Shown here: piece by piece, positions 1-10,859 of the stretch
Layout of the letters: every line of letters starts with the position of its first letter
Position numbering within the stretch: position 1 is the first letter of the stretch
NCBI GenBank assembly: GCA_944739405.2
Contig: OX123192.2
Location: forward strand, 47,482,486 to 47,546,485
Source: Euclidia mi
Lineage: Eukaryota > Arthropoda > Insecta > Lepidoptera > Erebidae
Direction: 5' to 3'
Length of the DNA: 64,000 bases
Translations under genes and position numbers: made by a program
The notes under the pieces: generated by a model
Databases searched by the model: none
Seen by the model: only the letters and a program-made list of their open reading frames with translations
Told to the model about the DNA's origin: nothing

Positions 1-1846
1 TAAATTCAAATCTGACGAGCGACTTATGAATATTTAAGATCATATTATTTATGTATTCACGAAGTTATGACATGGAAAACACTTACCGTTTCTTAAACAT
101 CTTAGAAATCTTTTTGTGTAATGACTTTTTATGATTAATATGTATTTAATGGTGTTTGAAAGGAAGTTCTACGACACGATTTTCAAATAAATGGCGATAC
201 GCCTTTAAAAGGCTAGTTTATATTATATTATTCAGAGTCCTTCCGAGTGATTTTCTTAACATAGATGACCTGTTTATGATTAAGTATTTCAAAATAGAGA
301 TCACTGGATAACTCATAATAGGCAAATAGTTCTTTACTGAAGGTTTAATATATGTATATGTAATCTTAGATGATTAACCATTATTTTCAGTTAGTCCTCA
401 ACGCATTTACTGACTTCAATGATATTTGAAATGCTTATAGATTACGACTTGATTTTAAATATTGAGACTCTTTATGGATGTCTAAAATAGGCAAGTCAGG
501 AGATTAGCAATGGCACCGGATGCTAAGTATATTAAAGCAAGTTGAAAATACCTGTTTAAATCTTTGCCATCGTATCCGAAATATTCCCTTAGCATTTATT
601 TCTGCAGCCGAAAATCTCATAAAATATATTTCGCATTAAAATAACCAATATTCTCCCTTTATTTTACCTCCGGATATTGAATTTCATTATTCGCGGTACT
701 AATTAAAACTCTCTCCTTTTAATAATGAACACAATGTGTTTTTATTTGGTGATTCAGTAAGCTTCTTTATTTAAACATAATAACCAGCGACAATTATTTA
801 CTGTAAATTTAATACAATTTTTTTGTGTTTACGTAAGATTGTATAAGTCTACGTCTTTTGGTTGCTGTGTCTTTGGGTTGCCAAGGTTAGACTTGCTAAA
901 GTCCTGTAATTTTTTTTATCTTAAATTCCACCAAGTTATCCAAAGCAAAAGCCAACCATGAGGAATCCGGGATTTTGTTAAGGTGTTAAGTTTGTTTTTG
1001 CTTGCACTGTTCAGCAGTTTGTTTAAGATGAGGAGTATTTATGCGCATGTCATTTAGAAATAGTGAGGGAGAGAAGGAACGATGGATTTCCTTTATGCTT
1101 AGTACAGATAAACATTACCATTAATCAAATCCATTGGGCAGATGCAAGTTAGCAAAGACCTTAGACAGAAGCAATAGTTGAAAGTAACAAGTGTAAAAAA
1201 TAGTAAACGATGTTTTCTCCATTAGCAAATTAGTTTATCAGTCAGTATGTTTGTTACCCTAAATACCTGTGCTATAAAGTAGGTCATGTAGGTAAGTATA
1301 ATGGCTGGTGATATGAAAGATGCAATAGCTGAGGTCGAAACTTACTTGTGAGTTTTCAGCAGTTTTTTTAGGTATCGCTGTTTGATTTTTTAGATACTTC
1401 GAGATTTCTTGGTGTAATATAATTGAAAAAGGATAAAGTGCAATCCAATTTCATAATTGCAGTTACGTTTTACCACGTACCTATTGTGAATTCACACCAG
1501 TCTAAATATATGTAAATTACCCCGTGATAACAGAATTACAATAAGCTCAGGCGCATTATTTCTTTAAGTTGTGCAAATATTTCTATTACTTAAACATACA
1601 TTTTTATTACTTATTGCCATATATGGACATATAAAATGACTCATAAATAACTATGAGATATACTGACACAGAAGTTACTTACAGTAAGTAAAATGCACTT
1701 CTAATACATTTATACTAAAACTTGGCTCATTGCCATGTAATAAAATTAGTGACTATGATAAAGTCCATAAACAGGACATAAAAGCAGTTCATCAGCGTCA
1801 GAGTTAATAAGTTGAGTCTTTCTTACATTGTAACAATTGTGTACAG
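1..1846 (+). other. Intron sequence upstream of the first visible exon
   Basis: AT-rich, no long reading frame, no recognisable repeat with clear ends. By gene order it should belong to the intron between the Ig7 and Ig8 exons. No duplicated Ig7-like exon is visible. Confidence 0.6.
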
Positions 1847-1966
1847 TTGCACCGAAATGGAGTGAAGAACCTCAAAACTCATCATTGCTGCTCGGAAGAG
1901 GAGGACACATATCCTGCAGTGCTAACGGATATCCACAACCTCAGACACATTGGCTTAAGAAAGACA
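1847..1966 (+). CDS. Dscam-family exon: first half of Ig8
   Basis: 120-base exon, phase 1 to phase 1, after acceptor tgtgtacag and before donor gtaagt. It encodes APKWSEEPQNSS near its start, then the B-strand cysteine in HISCSANGYP and the core tryptophan in THWLKKD. The APKW opening followed by a GYPxPQ...W stretch is the usual Dscam Ig8 pattern. Residues 1-40 of the spliced part. The second half of the domain lies 22 kb downstream. Confidence 0.88.
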
Positions 1967-2021
1967 GTAAGTACATACATATTCATTAGATAAGACATCT
2001 GTGATTGGGTAGTTACTACTA

Positions 2022-2062
2022 GAGGCATACATTTCCAGTTACTACTTGGAAATGTATGCCTC
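2022..2062. repeat. Perfect 16-bp hairpin just after the Ig8 exon
   Basis: Arms gaggcatacatttcca (2022-2037) and tggaaatgtatgcctc (2047-2062) are exact reverse complements with a 9-base loop. It lies 55 bases after the 5' splice site. Function unknown. Confidence 0.7.
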
Positions 2063-2129
2063 ATTGTAACATACAAGTCGCAGTTGTGTCGTGACTGACT
2101 CATCATATCACTACAATATAACTCTGAGT

Positions 2130-2480
2130 TCATGTCTCAACATGAACTTCTTCTTTTCGGGTGAGTGGCAGCCAACTCAAGTGTCGGGAGTTTATAGACC
2201 TCCTGCAGGCCTCTAACATGGTTTAACTGAGTCAAGAACCGGGTCTGAGGGCTTACGTGCCCTTCGAAGCACGGTAGTTCTCTGATCTAAATGCCACAGC
2301 AACTTCTCACCCATCCAAGTGGTGATCTGTAAAAACCCTACTTATCTTTGCTGATGTATTACGAAGGGTAAGTCAAGGCACGCTATATGCACTACAGACT
2401 TAACGTCATCGTGCCCTTGAAAGCTGGTGCTCTCCTATCTTTGTAGATTTCTGGAAATCATGGAACCGAAGAGACCATAT
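2130..2480. repeat. Interspersed repeat fragment
   Basis: A moderately GC-rich block that differs from its AT-rich surroundings. Its segment with agaaccggg followed by ttacgtgccc and gaagcacgg recurs inverted at 23785-23850. Two copies in opposite orientation within one intron indicate a dispersed repeat. The family was not identified. Confidence 0.5.
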
Positions 2481-3604
2481 GTTTTCGGACCTTCTGTATG
2501 TATTTGTCTCTTTTTACGGAATAATTTTCTGACCTTGTCCCATGGCTGCAATTATGTTTTCTTTTCATAAAATACTTTTTTACCATTACATCAAGACATC
2601 AAAGTCAATTTAATCAAATATAATTAAAACTCACAAATAGACAATTTCTACGAAAAAAATATTTTAGACACACATTTCAATACACAACCTGAATATATGA
2701 AAGGAAAATTATGCCCAACCACAACGTTAAACACAACTGTATAAATTTAGTGTTCGATTTAATTTATCAGCAAGTTACACGACTGCACTGATAGACATAT
2801 CGAGAACAAATTGGACATAGCGTGGCCATTCGCATTTCACAACACAGTACCTACTGCATCGAGTCTGATCTAGTTGTTTACAAATTGGTTAGTTGTCTAT
2901 GAAGTCTTGGTAAAGATATACTATTTGATGGTTGCAAAGGTCAGGCGGCAGTGGCTCTGAGGAAATCTGATATTCTGTCATATCTGGTTAGACTAGGTAG
3001 TAGACGGACCCTGAGCTCCAGTACGTGTAAGTCTTGGATGCAACTGGGATAGCGCTAAGACGATTGTGAAGGAAAATGTGGTTAAAAAAGGTTAATTTGG
3101 ATGCCCTTAATATTTTGTAAATTTGATAGGGTTACCAAAAACTGCAAGTGCAACTGAGCAAGAATATTTGATCGACATCGAAAATCGGTCGTCGGTTACT
3201 CACCTTAAAACTTCTCAAACTAACTGTACGATTCAAAACCGTAAACTAAGTATAAAATAATTTTATTGGCAACCCCAAAGTTCTAGCTGCAAATTATTTT
3301 AAAACTGCAAAGAAAAAAAATGTACCTAATATTGCCAAAAATAAAAATGTTTGCTTAAAAATATCGCTTGCTATTAAAAACACACGTGTTGTTGGTTTGT
3401 GGTTTGTATTGCTGAAACGTGATCGCCACAAATGGGTAGAGGGCGTGCAATTAAAAAAATACGGAAAACTTTTTAGTCAAAATTGTTATAAATATTATAA
3501 CTAAGAGGTTGCTAAAGTGGTAAAGTAGTAATGATTTTAGGTAATTAATAGTTATGAGGTTACTAGTCAAGTAGGTACACGTTAGCTCTCTTAGTAAATA
3601 CTGC

Positions 3605-3760
3605 ACGTACGATAGTTTTAAGCGGTTGCCTGATCGTTTTGACTTTTGGCTTTGCGGCCAATGTCGTGGGTTCGATCTACGATACAAACTTTGCATGATG
3701 CACAAAGTGTTGTTTCAAGTCTGGATGTTCTTCGTGTCCGTTAATTGTATGTTTTTAAAG
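3605..3760 (+). repeat. Possible tRNA-headed SINE remnant
   Basis: Contains agcggttgcctgatcg and, about 50 bases on, a B-box-like gtgggttcgatct. That spacing fits a degraded tRNA-derived SINE head. The wording caaagtgttgtttc...gtttttaaagtt resembles stretches near 46900 and 57230. No tail or target duplication was found. Confidence 0.35.
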
Positions 3761-4106
3761 TTCACTATGACACATAATCAGATGCCGTAACAAACATAGT
3801 AAAATCAAATTAATAAATAAACGATTTAATTGGACAATCACATTAATTATGCAAGACATGCCTGCTCAATACAAAAAAAAATATCGATATTATTATGACA
3901 TGTATTTAGGCGAGCGTCATCTGTTCACGTATATTATTGCATCTGAATAGAACTTTCTATCTGCACTAAAAAACGTGTTTCATATTTCTGCGAACACCGA
4001 TTTTGTTTATTCAAACAATATTTATAGAAAAAACATTTTGTTTTGCCGATATCAATTCCATTTATTGCCACTTTTCAAGTATTATTAGGGTGTTGTTACA
4101 CCGGTG

Positions 4107-4415
4107 CTCTGCGAGCTTGCTATGAGCTAGGTGAGAGATTGCTACGGGCTGTGGAAGCAGGTTTATTAGCTTGCTACGAGCTAGTTAAATGAAATAGCAG
4201 GTCTGCTACGAATGCGGTAAAGATTTTTGTAAAACTGTCACAAACATGTTAAATATTTTTTGAGTTTCGTACAAGATAGTGTTATCGAGCTGGATGACTA
4301 ATGTGAATATTTTTTGTAAACTTGTTTTTGTTCTTGCTTCGTACTAGTTATATGTTTGTGAGGTTGCTACGAGCAAAGTGAACATACTCTCGAGCTTGCT
4401 ATATGGCGAGTGTGT
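4107..4415 (+). repeat. Degenerate cluster of a gcttgctacgagcta motif
   Basis: About seven diverged copies of gcttgctacgagctag occur in 300 bases, including gagcttgctatgagctag near 4111, agcttgctacgagctag near 4169, gttgctacgagcaaag near 4364 and gagcttgctatatggcgag near 4393. Spacing is irregular, so this is a worn minisatellite or part of an unidentified element. Confidence 0.45.
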
Positions 4416-4704
4416 GCGGGTGTGCACTGAAATAGGCGAACATGCTTGTGCCTTTGTACAAGGGTTAAAAAATAACTATTTGCTCTCTTTAATTATTATA
4501 CTAAGTCTATAAAACTACCCCAGACAGCTAAATCATCAACTCTTTGCATAAATTTTCATCTCGCGTGTGAGAAGCAAATTGATATAAGAAGCTTCCACGC
4601 GCCTTAGTCGCAATAGTCAATAGTGTTACAACGCTCTAAGAGTAAAAAACTACCAGTTTATAAAATTGTTACATTGCAATAATGTTGTTAGTATTATTTT
4701 ATCA

Positions 4705-4778
4705 TCTGTACTAATAAGAGAGTGTGGTGGGGTAAAAGAAGATGTAGTGTCAAGCATCGAGAAAGGTATGCTAAGATG
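4705..4778 (+). mobile_element. LINE-A fragment (3' part of ORF2)
   Basis: The stretch from taataagagagtgtggtggg to ggtatgctaagatg matches 20929-20994 of the LINE-A copy below with only a few differences. It ends abruptly against BEL/Pao gag sequence and stays in one reading frame with it by chance. Confidence 0.7.
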
Positions 4779-5565
4779 TAGCAGTGAAGCTGAAAAGCTT
4801 ATCCAACACTTGCAGATTAGTACAGACAATTATTTGGTTTCTTGGGAAATTCTATCGCATCGCTATAACAACAAAAAAATTATCTTCTCTTCTCATATGA
4901 ACGTTCTGCTGAACTTTCTTAGCATGCAGCAACTGTCTGTACATTAAATAAAAAGAATTCATGACACAACATTGGAATGTCTGAACGGCATCAAAAATTT
5001 GGGCGTAGATATAACATCCTGGGACCCCATCGTTGTTCATATTTTGGGCCAGAAATTAGACAACGAAACATATACTAACTACCTGAAGAACTCGAGAGAA
5101 TTGCCAATACTTCAGGATTTCCTAGGATTTTTAAAAACTAAGTTTACTACACTGGAAACAGTCCATAGAAAACAAGACACTAACATCAAAACATTTTTCA
5201 ACAAAATATAATAATAATAATAATATTCTACCACATTCACACAACACCATCTAGTCCCAAACTAAGCAGAGCTTGTACTATGGGTACTCATTTATCATTA
5301 AATGTTAAGAAACATATTTATAACTCATGTACAAAGCCGATCAGCACATACATTAAACCCAAATAAATCGATTGCGAAAGCAATGCACGTGTCGACCATT
5401 AAGTGCCCGATGTGCAGTAATCAACATGGTATTTATAATTGCAAAAGTTATTTAGGTCTAAGCGACGAAGAAATATTAAAAACAGCTAACAAATTGAAAC
5501 TCTGCACTAATTTGTCTCTTCAGTCACAATGGTAATAAGTGTAATTCTACATTAACATGCCGTAA
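4779..5565 (+). pseudogene. BEL/Pao gag remnant with zinc knuckle
   Basis: BEL/Pao elements are LTR retrotransposons whose gag builds the particle that packages element RNA. The segment SSEAEKLIQHLQIS and, further on, NLGVDITSWDPIVVHILGQK are typical of BEL/Pao gag (DUF1759-type). One stop codon interrupts the frame at 4945-4947. From about 5400 the same frame gives CPMCSNQHGIYNCKSYLGLS and then KLKLCTN, a cysteine/histidine knuckle region; a frameshift follows near 5510. The left end is cut against a LINE-A fragment, so the start of gag and the 5' LTR are missing. The right end stops where LINE-C begins, near 5575. Confidence 0.75.
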
Positions 5566-5639
5566 ACATTTTCCAGAGTACCGTACTACCTGAGAATTTT
5601 TCTAACAATCCACAAAACTCACACTCATTACAATCAAAT

Positions 5640-6480
5640 TCTAGGCTTCCAACATCTATTAATAAAACTTTTATTTTTTCTGCTAGGCTAGGTCACAATT
5701 TTGGTAGTCTTCTCAGTGAATATACAAATCAGTGTGTTATAAATTATTATAGGCCAGGGGATAGTTACTGTAGTTTAGTTAATCAGATTAAGTTACACCC
5801 CTTAGATGAGAGTAGTACTGCAATATTATTGTTTGGTAACAGTTTAACTGTAAAGAGACAGGATATCATAGAATGTGTTGAATTGTTGATAGAACTTAAT
5901 TCTTAATGTAGTTGTAAATTTATTTTAGGTGCTTTACCTTACTCAAACAACTTAACATACATACATACATAGACTCACGCCTGTTTCCTCGAAGGGGTAG
6001 GCAGAGGCATATTAAACGCCCACTTTTCGCCAGTGTTTTGATCCCACGAAGTAGGTGGCGAGCCTATTGCCGCTTATTGGGACATTTTGTTTGCCAGAGC
6101 CTCGTCCGTTGATCGGCAGGTGCACCACTTGCAGGTGAGGTTGGCTTGGGACCCTAAGTTCTTGGTGGGAACCCTATGCACCCCAACCAACCCAACTTAA
6201 CACACACACAAAATATGCACATACACTCATTAAACATGTTATTGTATAACATAACTTGTCGTCATAGTGACGCAATATTGTTTTTTGACGCTAATAAATT
6301 GATTAGTAAATTTATTTTAACTAAAGATACAATGTATCTGCCATTTTATATTAAGCGACAAATTGCTAAGTTATTAGCATACAATTTACAGTAAGGCAGT
6401 GAGGTTTGTGTTGACAATTTATTTGATAGGGTTAGTACATGTACTAACAACGTTTTTATTGACACATCTTGTGATTTAAA
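5640..6480 (+). pseudogene. LINE-C ORF1 C-terminal part, esterase-like (interrupted)
   Basis: The frame gives FGSLLSEYTNQCVINYYRPG and later SSTAILLFGNSLTVKRQDII; after the 235-bp insertion the same protein resumes with LPFYIKRQIAKLLAYNLQ. The pattern suggests the SGNH/esterase-like domain found in ORF1 of CR1-type LINEs, though the catalytic serine motif is not clear (GHNFGS where a GDS-type block is expected). A stop near 5904 and later stops make it inactive. The assignment rests on pattern memory and is moderate. Confidence 0.45.
5958..6192 (-). mobile_element. 235-bp SINE-like element with LINE-A tail
   Basis: Flanked by a 10-bp duplication caacttaaca (5948-5957 and 6193-6202). Removing the insert and one copy rejoins the LINE-C ORF1 frame. 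On the minus strand it ends in ctacccctt...gaaacaggcgtgagtc followed by (tatg)n, the same 3' end as LINE-A at 21236-21285, so it probably uses LINE-A enzymes. Its other end lacks an obvious tRNA head. Confidence 0.75.
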
Positions 6481-6513
6481 CTCCAAGATAGGACAACAGT
6501 TAGGCTGCAGTAT

Positions 6514-7990
6514 TTGAATATAGTACATCAAAACGTGCAGGGCCTATCTGGCAAAGAGTTTGAGTTAAGTTTATTTCTAGAAAAATATGACGTTAATGTT
6601 TTGTGCTTAACTGAACATTGGTTAAGCACCCATGAGGTTATTGTTATAAATGAATATTACACAGTGCAGAGTTCGTATATAAGAAAGCAGGCTATTAGAG
6701 GCGGTTCTCTCATAATTACTTCAAATTTATTAAAATGCAAAGAACGTAAGGATATTGTAAAGAACAATGCCCATTTCTGGCCCAGTTTGGAACTCATGAA
6801 CAGCACAATAAAGTTTCAATTAGTTGTTGAATAATCCTTTTTATTTATAACTTAATTTATAGGCATTACTAAAGGTGTGCCGAGAAACTTATTCAATAAA
6901 TAGGTTTTAAAATATGTGTTAACTTCTAAATAGCCAACACGTAATAGATCAGAAACTGCCAGCAAAGAAATCATAATATTTAATCGATTATCACTTCATC
7001 ATTTTCTCTACTCAAAATGATTTGAGTTAATAGCAAATCTCTACGTCTTGGTCCTTAAACATTTAAAATGTGTATTTTTAAGGTATGTATGCGATTAACT
7101 ACAAATAAGTTCGATTTTGAACCAAATATATAGATAACCTATGTCCGAAATCCATATCGATTAAACAATATCATTTAAAAACAGTAAAATGGCAACACTT
7201 TTTTGACTCTTAAGTGAATGTCAATAATGTCATATTCAGTTTATTTTGTTTGTTACCTATTTGTTTTGCTCGTGCACATTGTGAATGCTTTTTATGTTTT
7301 TGGATTTTTAACGACTTCTGGCTTTTTCTTTCGGATTTCTACCCTTACCAAATGATTAACTCATTCCTTTTTACTCAAAACTACGAAATACTTTAACTAT
7401 CCTAATAAACGTGGGTACACACCTTATGTTTTGTGAGCATATAAAAGTACTTCTAGTAATAAAACTATGAATGTGATGGACCTCTAATCAATCTCAAAAT
7501 TCTAGTTTAACACTCTTTTATTGAATGCAATAACAACTACTGCGATTTTTGACTGTCCACATCTGGTCCACATGGGCCGGCGTCTCTAAGAAAAATGGGC
7601 ATTGTTCTTTATCTATTGAGCGCAATATTGAGTTGTCATGTGTGGAACTAGACTTACATATTATAATTTGTGTATATCGACCCCTTTCTGGTGATTATAA
7701 TCTATTTGAGACTGTTATGGAAGATGCTCTTAATAAAATTATAGGTAGTCATAAGAATATTATAGTATGTGGTGATTTTAATATTAATATTTTAGAGAAT
7801 TCTTCACAGTGTACTAGATTTCTGAATCTTTTTAAGTCATTTAATTTAAGTAATTTATTCTGTGAACCTACTAGAGTCTCTGAAACATCTTCTACTTGTT
7901 TGGATAACATATTTAGTTCTTGTGTTGCTAAAAACCCAGTAGTTATTAGTTCTCTTCCTTCTGATCACCGTGGACAGATAGCTAGTTTTT
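6514..7990 (+). pseudogene. LINE-C ORF2 endonuclease domain, split by a DNA transposon
   Basis: Exonuclease-endonuclease-phosphatase (EEP) domain that nicks target DNA for retrotransposition. The start MNIVHQNVQGL carries the catalytic Asn and Gln region, CLTEHW the metal-binding Glu, VCGDFNIN the central Asp/Asn, and SLPSDHRG the terminal SDH. The frame breaks at 6758, where the TA-flanked 850-bp element begins, and resumes in the same frame at 7612 after it. Before that insertion the domain appears to have been open from 6514 to past 8000. Confidence 0.75.
6760..7609. mobile_element. 850-bp non-autonomous DNA transposon (TA target, Tc1/mariner-like)
   Basis: The termini aagaacaatgcccattt (6760-6776) and aaatgggcattgttctt (7593-7609) are exact inverted repeats. 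Each end is flanked by TA (6758-6759 and 7610-7611), and taking out the element plus one TA restores the LINE-C endonuclease frame exactly. The interior is AT-rich without transposase coding, so this is a MITE-like passenger. TA duplication and short inverted ends suggest the Tc1/mariner group, but no transposase is present to confirm it. Confidence 0.85.
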
Positions 7991-8101
7991 CATGTACAAC
8001 ATATGATAAATCACATACAGTAGAATGTAGGCCTCAAACTACCAATCGTCTTATACCTACGTTTTAAAAACAATATTATCGCTAAACTCAATGCCTCAAT
8101 T

Positions 8102-9823
8102 TTGAACTCAGAAAATCCAAATACAATTATTTATAATTCACTTTTTCGAATAGTAAATAATGAGTTTCAAGATACTTTCAAGAGTAAAACTGTCACATTA
8201 AAGGGTACTACCGGATCTTTTAACCAGTGGGCCACTTTAGGTATATACAGAAGTAGAGCCAAATTGTTTGAATTATATGGTATGAAACAACATAGATTTG
8301 ACACACCTTTTCTAAATTATGTAAAAAAGTACTCAAAAATGTTTAAACAAGTTTGTGTTATGGCAAAATCTAAATTTATTAGTAGCAAAATTAAGCATTC
8401 ATCAAATGTAATTAAAGAAACTTGGAGAACTATAAATAATGAAACAGGAAGAGCACGACCACGGGAAAACCAATTCGAACTAAAAGAAAACAATTTATTA
8501 GTCACCAATCAAACTCAAGTAGCGCATATGTTCAATAGTTTCTTTGCGAGCATACCTTTAACAACTACTAGCTCTTTACAATCATCATCTTTAGACGCTG
8601 GAATTTTTTTGCTTAGCAGTGTACCTGAATGCAAGAGCGTGTTTAGATTCGAGCACGTTACCCCGCGAGATATAATGATCGCATATAATTCAATTAATAT
8701 TAAAAATACCGGTGACTTTTGGGGCATTTCAATTAAAATTTTAAGTCCTATAGTTGAGACTGTTGCGCCTTACCTTTCTATAATTTTTAACCAATGTTTT
8801 GACTTAGGCGTATTTCCGGATTTGATGAAATTAAGTAAAATCATACCTTTATTCAAATCTGGCAGTAAAAATGACGTAAATAACTTCAGGCCCATCTCTA
8901 CCTTGCCGACATTTAGTAAAATATTTGAAAAGATTTTATTAAAGCAGCTACTAAGACACTTTAATTTAAATAGTCTGCTTCATAAAGATCAATACGGATT
9001 TACTAAAGGTAGATCCACCACTGATGTGGGTGTTGCTCTCATAAAACACGTTTATAGTGCTTGGGAGTCATCTTAAAATGCTATCGGAGTATTCTGTGAC
9101 CTCTCAAAAGCATTTGATTGCGTTCATCACGACACACTATTGCGTAAGCTCCGCCACTACGGCGTAGAGGAAACCGTACTTTGTGTTGTCGAGTCGTACC
9201 TGCAGCAAAGATTTCAGTGCGTCGATGTAAATGAGACTACATCCTCTAAATTACCTATACAGTTAGGCGTTCCACAAGACTCTATTTTGGGTCCTTTTCT
9301 ATTCCTTGTATATATTAATGACTTACCTTTTTATTTAAAAAATATCTGTGATGTCGTACTTTTTGCAGATGATACGTCACTTATTTTTAAAGTAGATAGG
9401 AATAGGAATCAATTTGATGATGTAAATAATGCACTTATACAGGTTACACAATGGTTTACAGCAAACAACCTAGTGCTTAATTCTAAAAAGACTAAATGCG
9501 TTAAATTTGCTTTAGTTAACGTTAGACAACTGGGACCTAATATAAGGCTAGATAGGGAGGAACTTGACACAGTTGACTCGACAGTGTTTCTAGGCATTAC
9601 ACTAGATAATAAGTTACAATGGGGTGCACATATAGCATGTCTTGCAGGTAAGCTCAGCTCTGCTGCGTATGCTGTCAAAAAAGTTAGACAACTTACTGAT
9701 GTTGACACAGCTCGTCTAGTTTATTTTAGCTATTTTCATAGTGTCATGTCCTACGGTATTTTGTTATGGGGCAAAGCTGCGGATGTTCAGAATATCTTCG
9801 TTCTACAGAAACGAGCGGTATGA
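8102..9823 (+). pseudogene. LINE-C ORF2 reverse transcriptase
   Basis: Frame 8102-9073 ends at a single in-frame stop (taa, 9073-9075) and continues in the same frame to 9823. RT blocks in order: KIIPLFKSGSKNDVNNFRPI (near 8840), DQYGFTKGRST, FCDLSKAFDCVHHD (just after the stop), QLGVPQDSILGP with a D where G is usual, and the catalytic FADD at 9362-9373. A thumb-type FLGITLDNKLQWGAHI follows. The C-terminal part drifts through stops to about 10035. One internal stop and a truncated end make it inactive; otherwise well kept, so fairly young. Confidence 0.85.
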
Positions 9824-10035
9824 GCAATATACATGTTAGGTGCAAAAGATACTCTTAGGGAACGCTTTAAGTCTATAGGGATTCTTATGTAGCCTCGCAA
9901 TTTTTATTTGCTAATATATTGTATATTAGACAAAATATAGGTTTATTAACTACAAAAAGTGATGTACATAACATAAATACTCGAAACAGGCATAAGTTAT
10001 ATGCCCCTTATCATCGTTTACATAAAGTTCTGTAA

Positions 10036-10790
10036 ATCTGGCTGAAAAATATAAATCATTTATGAATCAATATATCGAGTTACAACATATGAAACCTGAA
10101 AAAACAAGCACAAACGTAAGCTTGCAATGCTACTTACATCACCACGGTGTGCAGCGTGATGAGTCACAGTTACGGGTCGTATTCAACGCGTCCGCAAAAA
10201 CAACAACAAAGTTTAGTCTAAGTGATATTATGTCCAAGGGCCCTAATATGCGAAAGGATTTACAGGCAATATTATTGCAGTGGAGACAATATTTTAACGC
10301 TTTTACTGCTGGCATAGAAAAAATGTTCAGGCAGATTTTAATTAACAGAATTGACCAACACCTGCAAAAAATAGTTTGGAGGGAATCACCTGAACACCCC
10401 ATACAGAGTTTTCAACTCACTACAGTCACTTATGGTACAAAATCGGCACCCTTTTTAGGCATCAGGACTTTGAAACAGCTAGCGCAGGACGAGCGCATCA
10501 AACATCCTGAAGCAGCAGCAGTTCTGAAAAACTCCTTTTTCATGGATGACCTGCTCTATGGCGTGTATCAAATCACAATAGGAAAGGAGTTGATTAGCGA
10601 ATTGATACAGTTGTTGAAATTAGGTGGATTTACATTAAGAAAATGGGCTTCGAACAATCAGGAATTATTAGAAAGCGTAAAACAGAATGCAGAAGAGACA
10701 ATTTATAGCTTCGAAGATGAAGATGCCTCGAAAACATTAGGCCTATGTTGGCAAAGGACCAAGAGGACCCGTGCTGCTCCACAGCATATT
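10036..10790 (+). pseudogene. BEL/Pao polymerase: reverse transcriptase part
   Basis: Resumes the BEL/Pao element after LINE-C. From LAEKYKSFMNQYIELQHMK the frame runs through RVVFNASAKTT (the BEL form of the RT palm block), YGTKSAPFLGIRTL, and FFMDDLLYG with the catalytic M-D-D at 10542-10550. LLKLGGFTLRKWASN and LGLCW follow, then homology ends near 10755, where a foreign insert begins. No stop inside 10062-10799. The protease and linker that should precede it are missing. Confidence 0.85.
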
Positions 10791-10859
10791 TTAATATTAT
10801 AAAAAAGCTTTTACATATAGGTATGATGAGTACATTGTAGCCTTATCTAATATCATAAT

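Larger units (their letters stand above)
5575..10035 (+). mobile_element. LINE-C: CR1/Jockey-type non-LTR retrotransposon inside BEL/Pao
   Basis: Two-ORF LINE remnant: end of ORF1 (5640-5905 and 6203-6480), then ORF2 with an endonuclease and a reverse transcriptase. It lies between the BEL/Pao gag remnant and the BEL/Pao polymerase. It is 5' truncated and carries two later insertions (5958-6192 and 6760-7609). Excluding these it spans about 3.4 kb. The BEL/Pao protease and the segment before its polymerase are absent at this site, so a host deletion accompanied or preceded the insertion. The clade is not resolved beyond the CR1/Jockey group. Confidence 0.7.

Noticed and set aside
4972..5535. 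ORF1 of the LINE that follows
   Set aside because: The sequence lines and cysteine knuckle are those of BEL/Pao gag, and BEL/Pao polymerase resumes on the far side of the LINE.
7214..7396. Small membrane protein
   Set aside because: It lies wholly inside the 850-bp non-coding transposon and is a hydrophobic chance frame in T-rich DNA.
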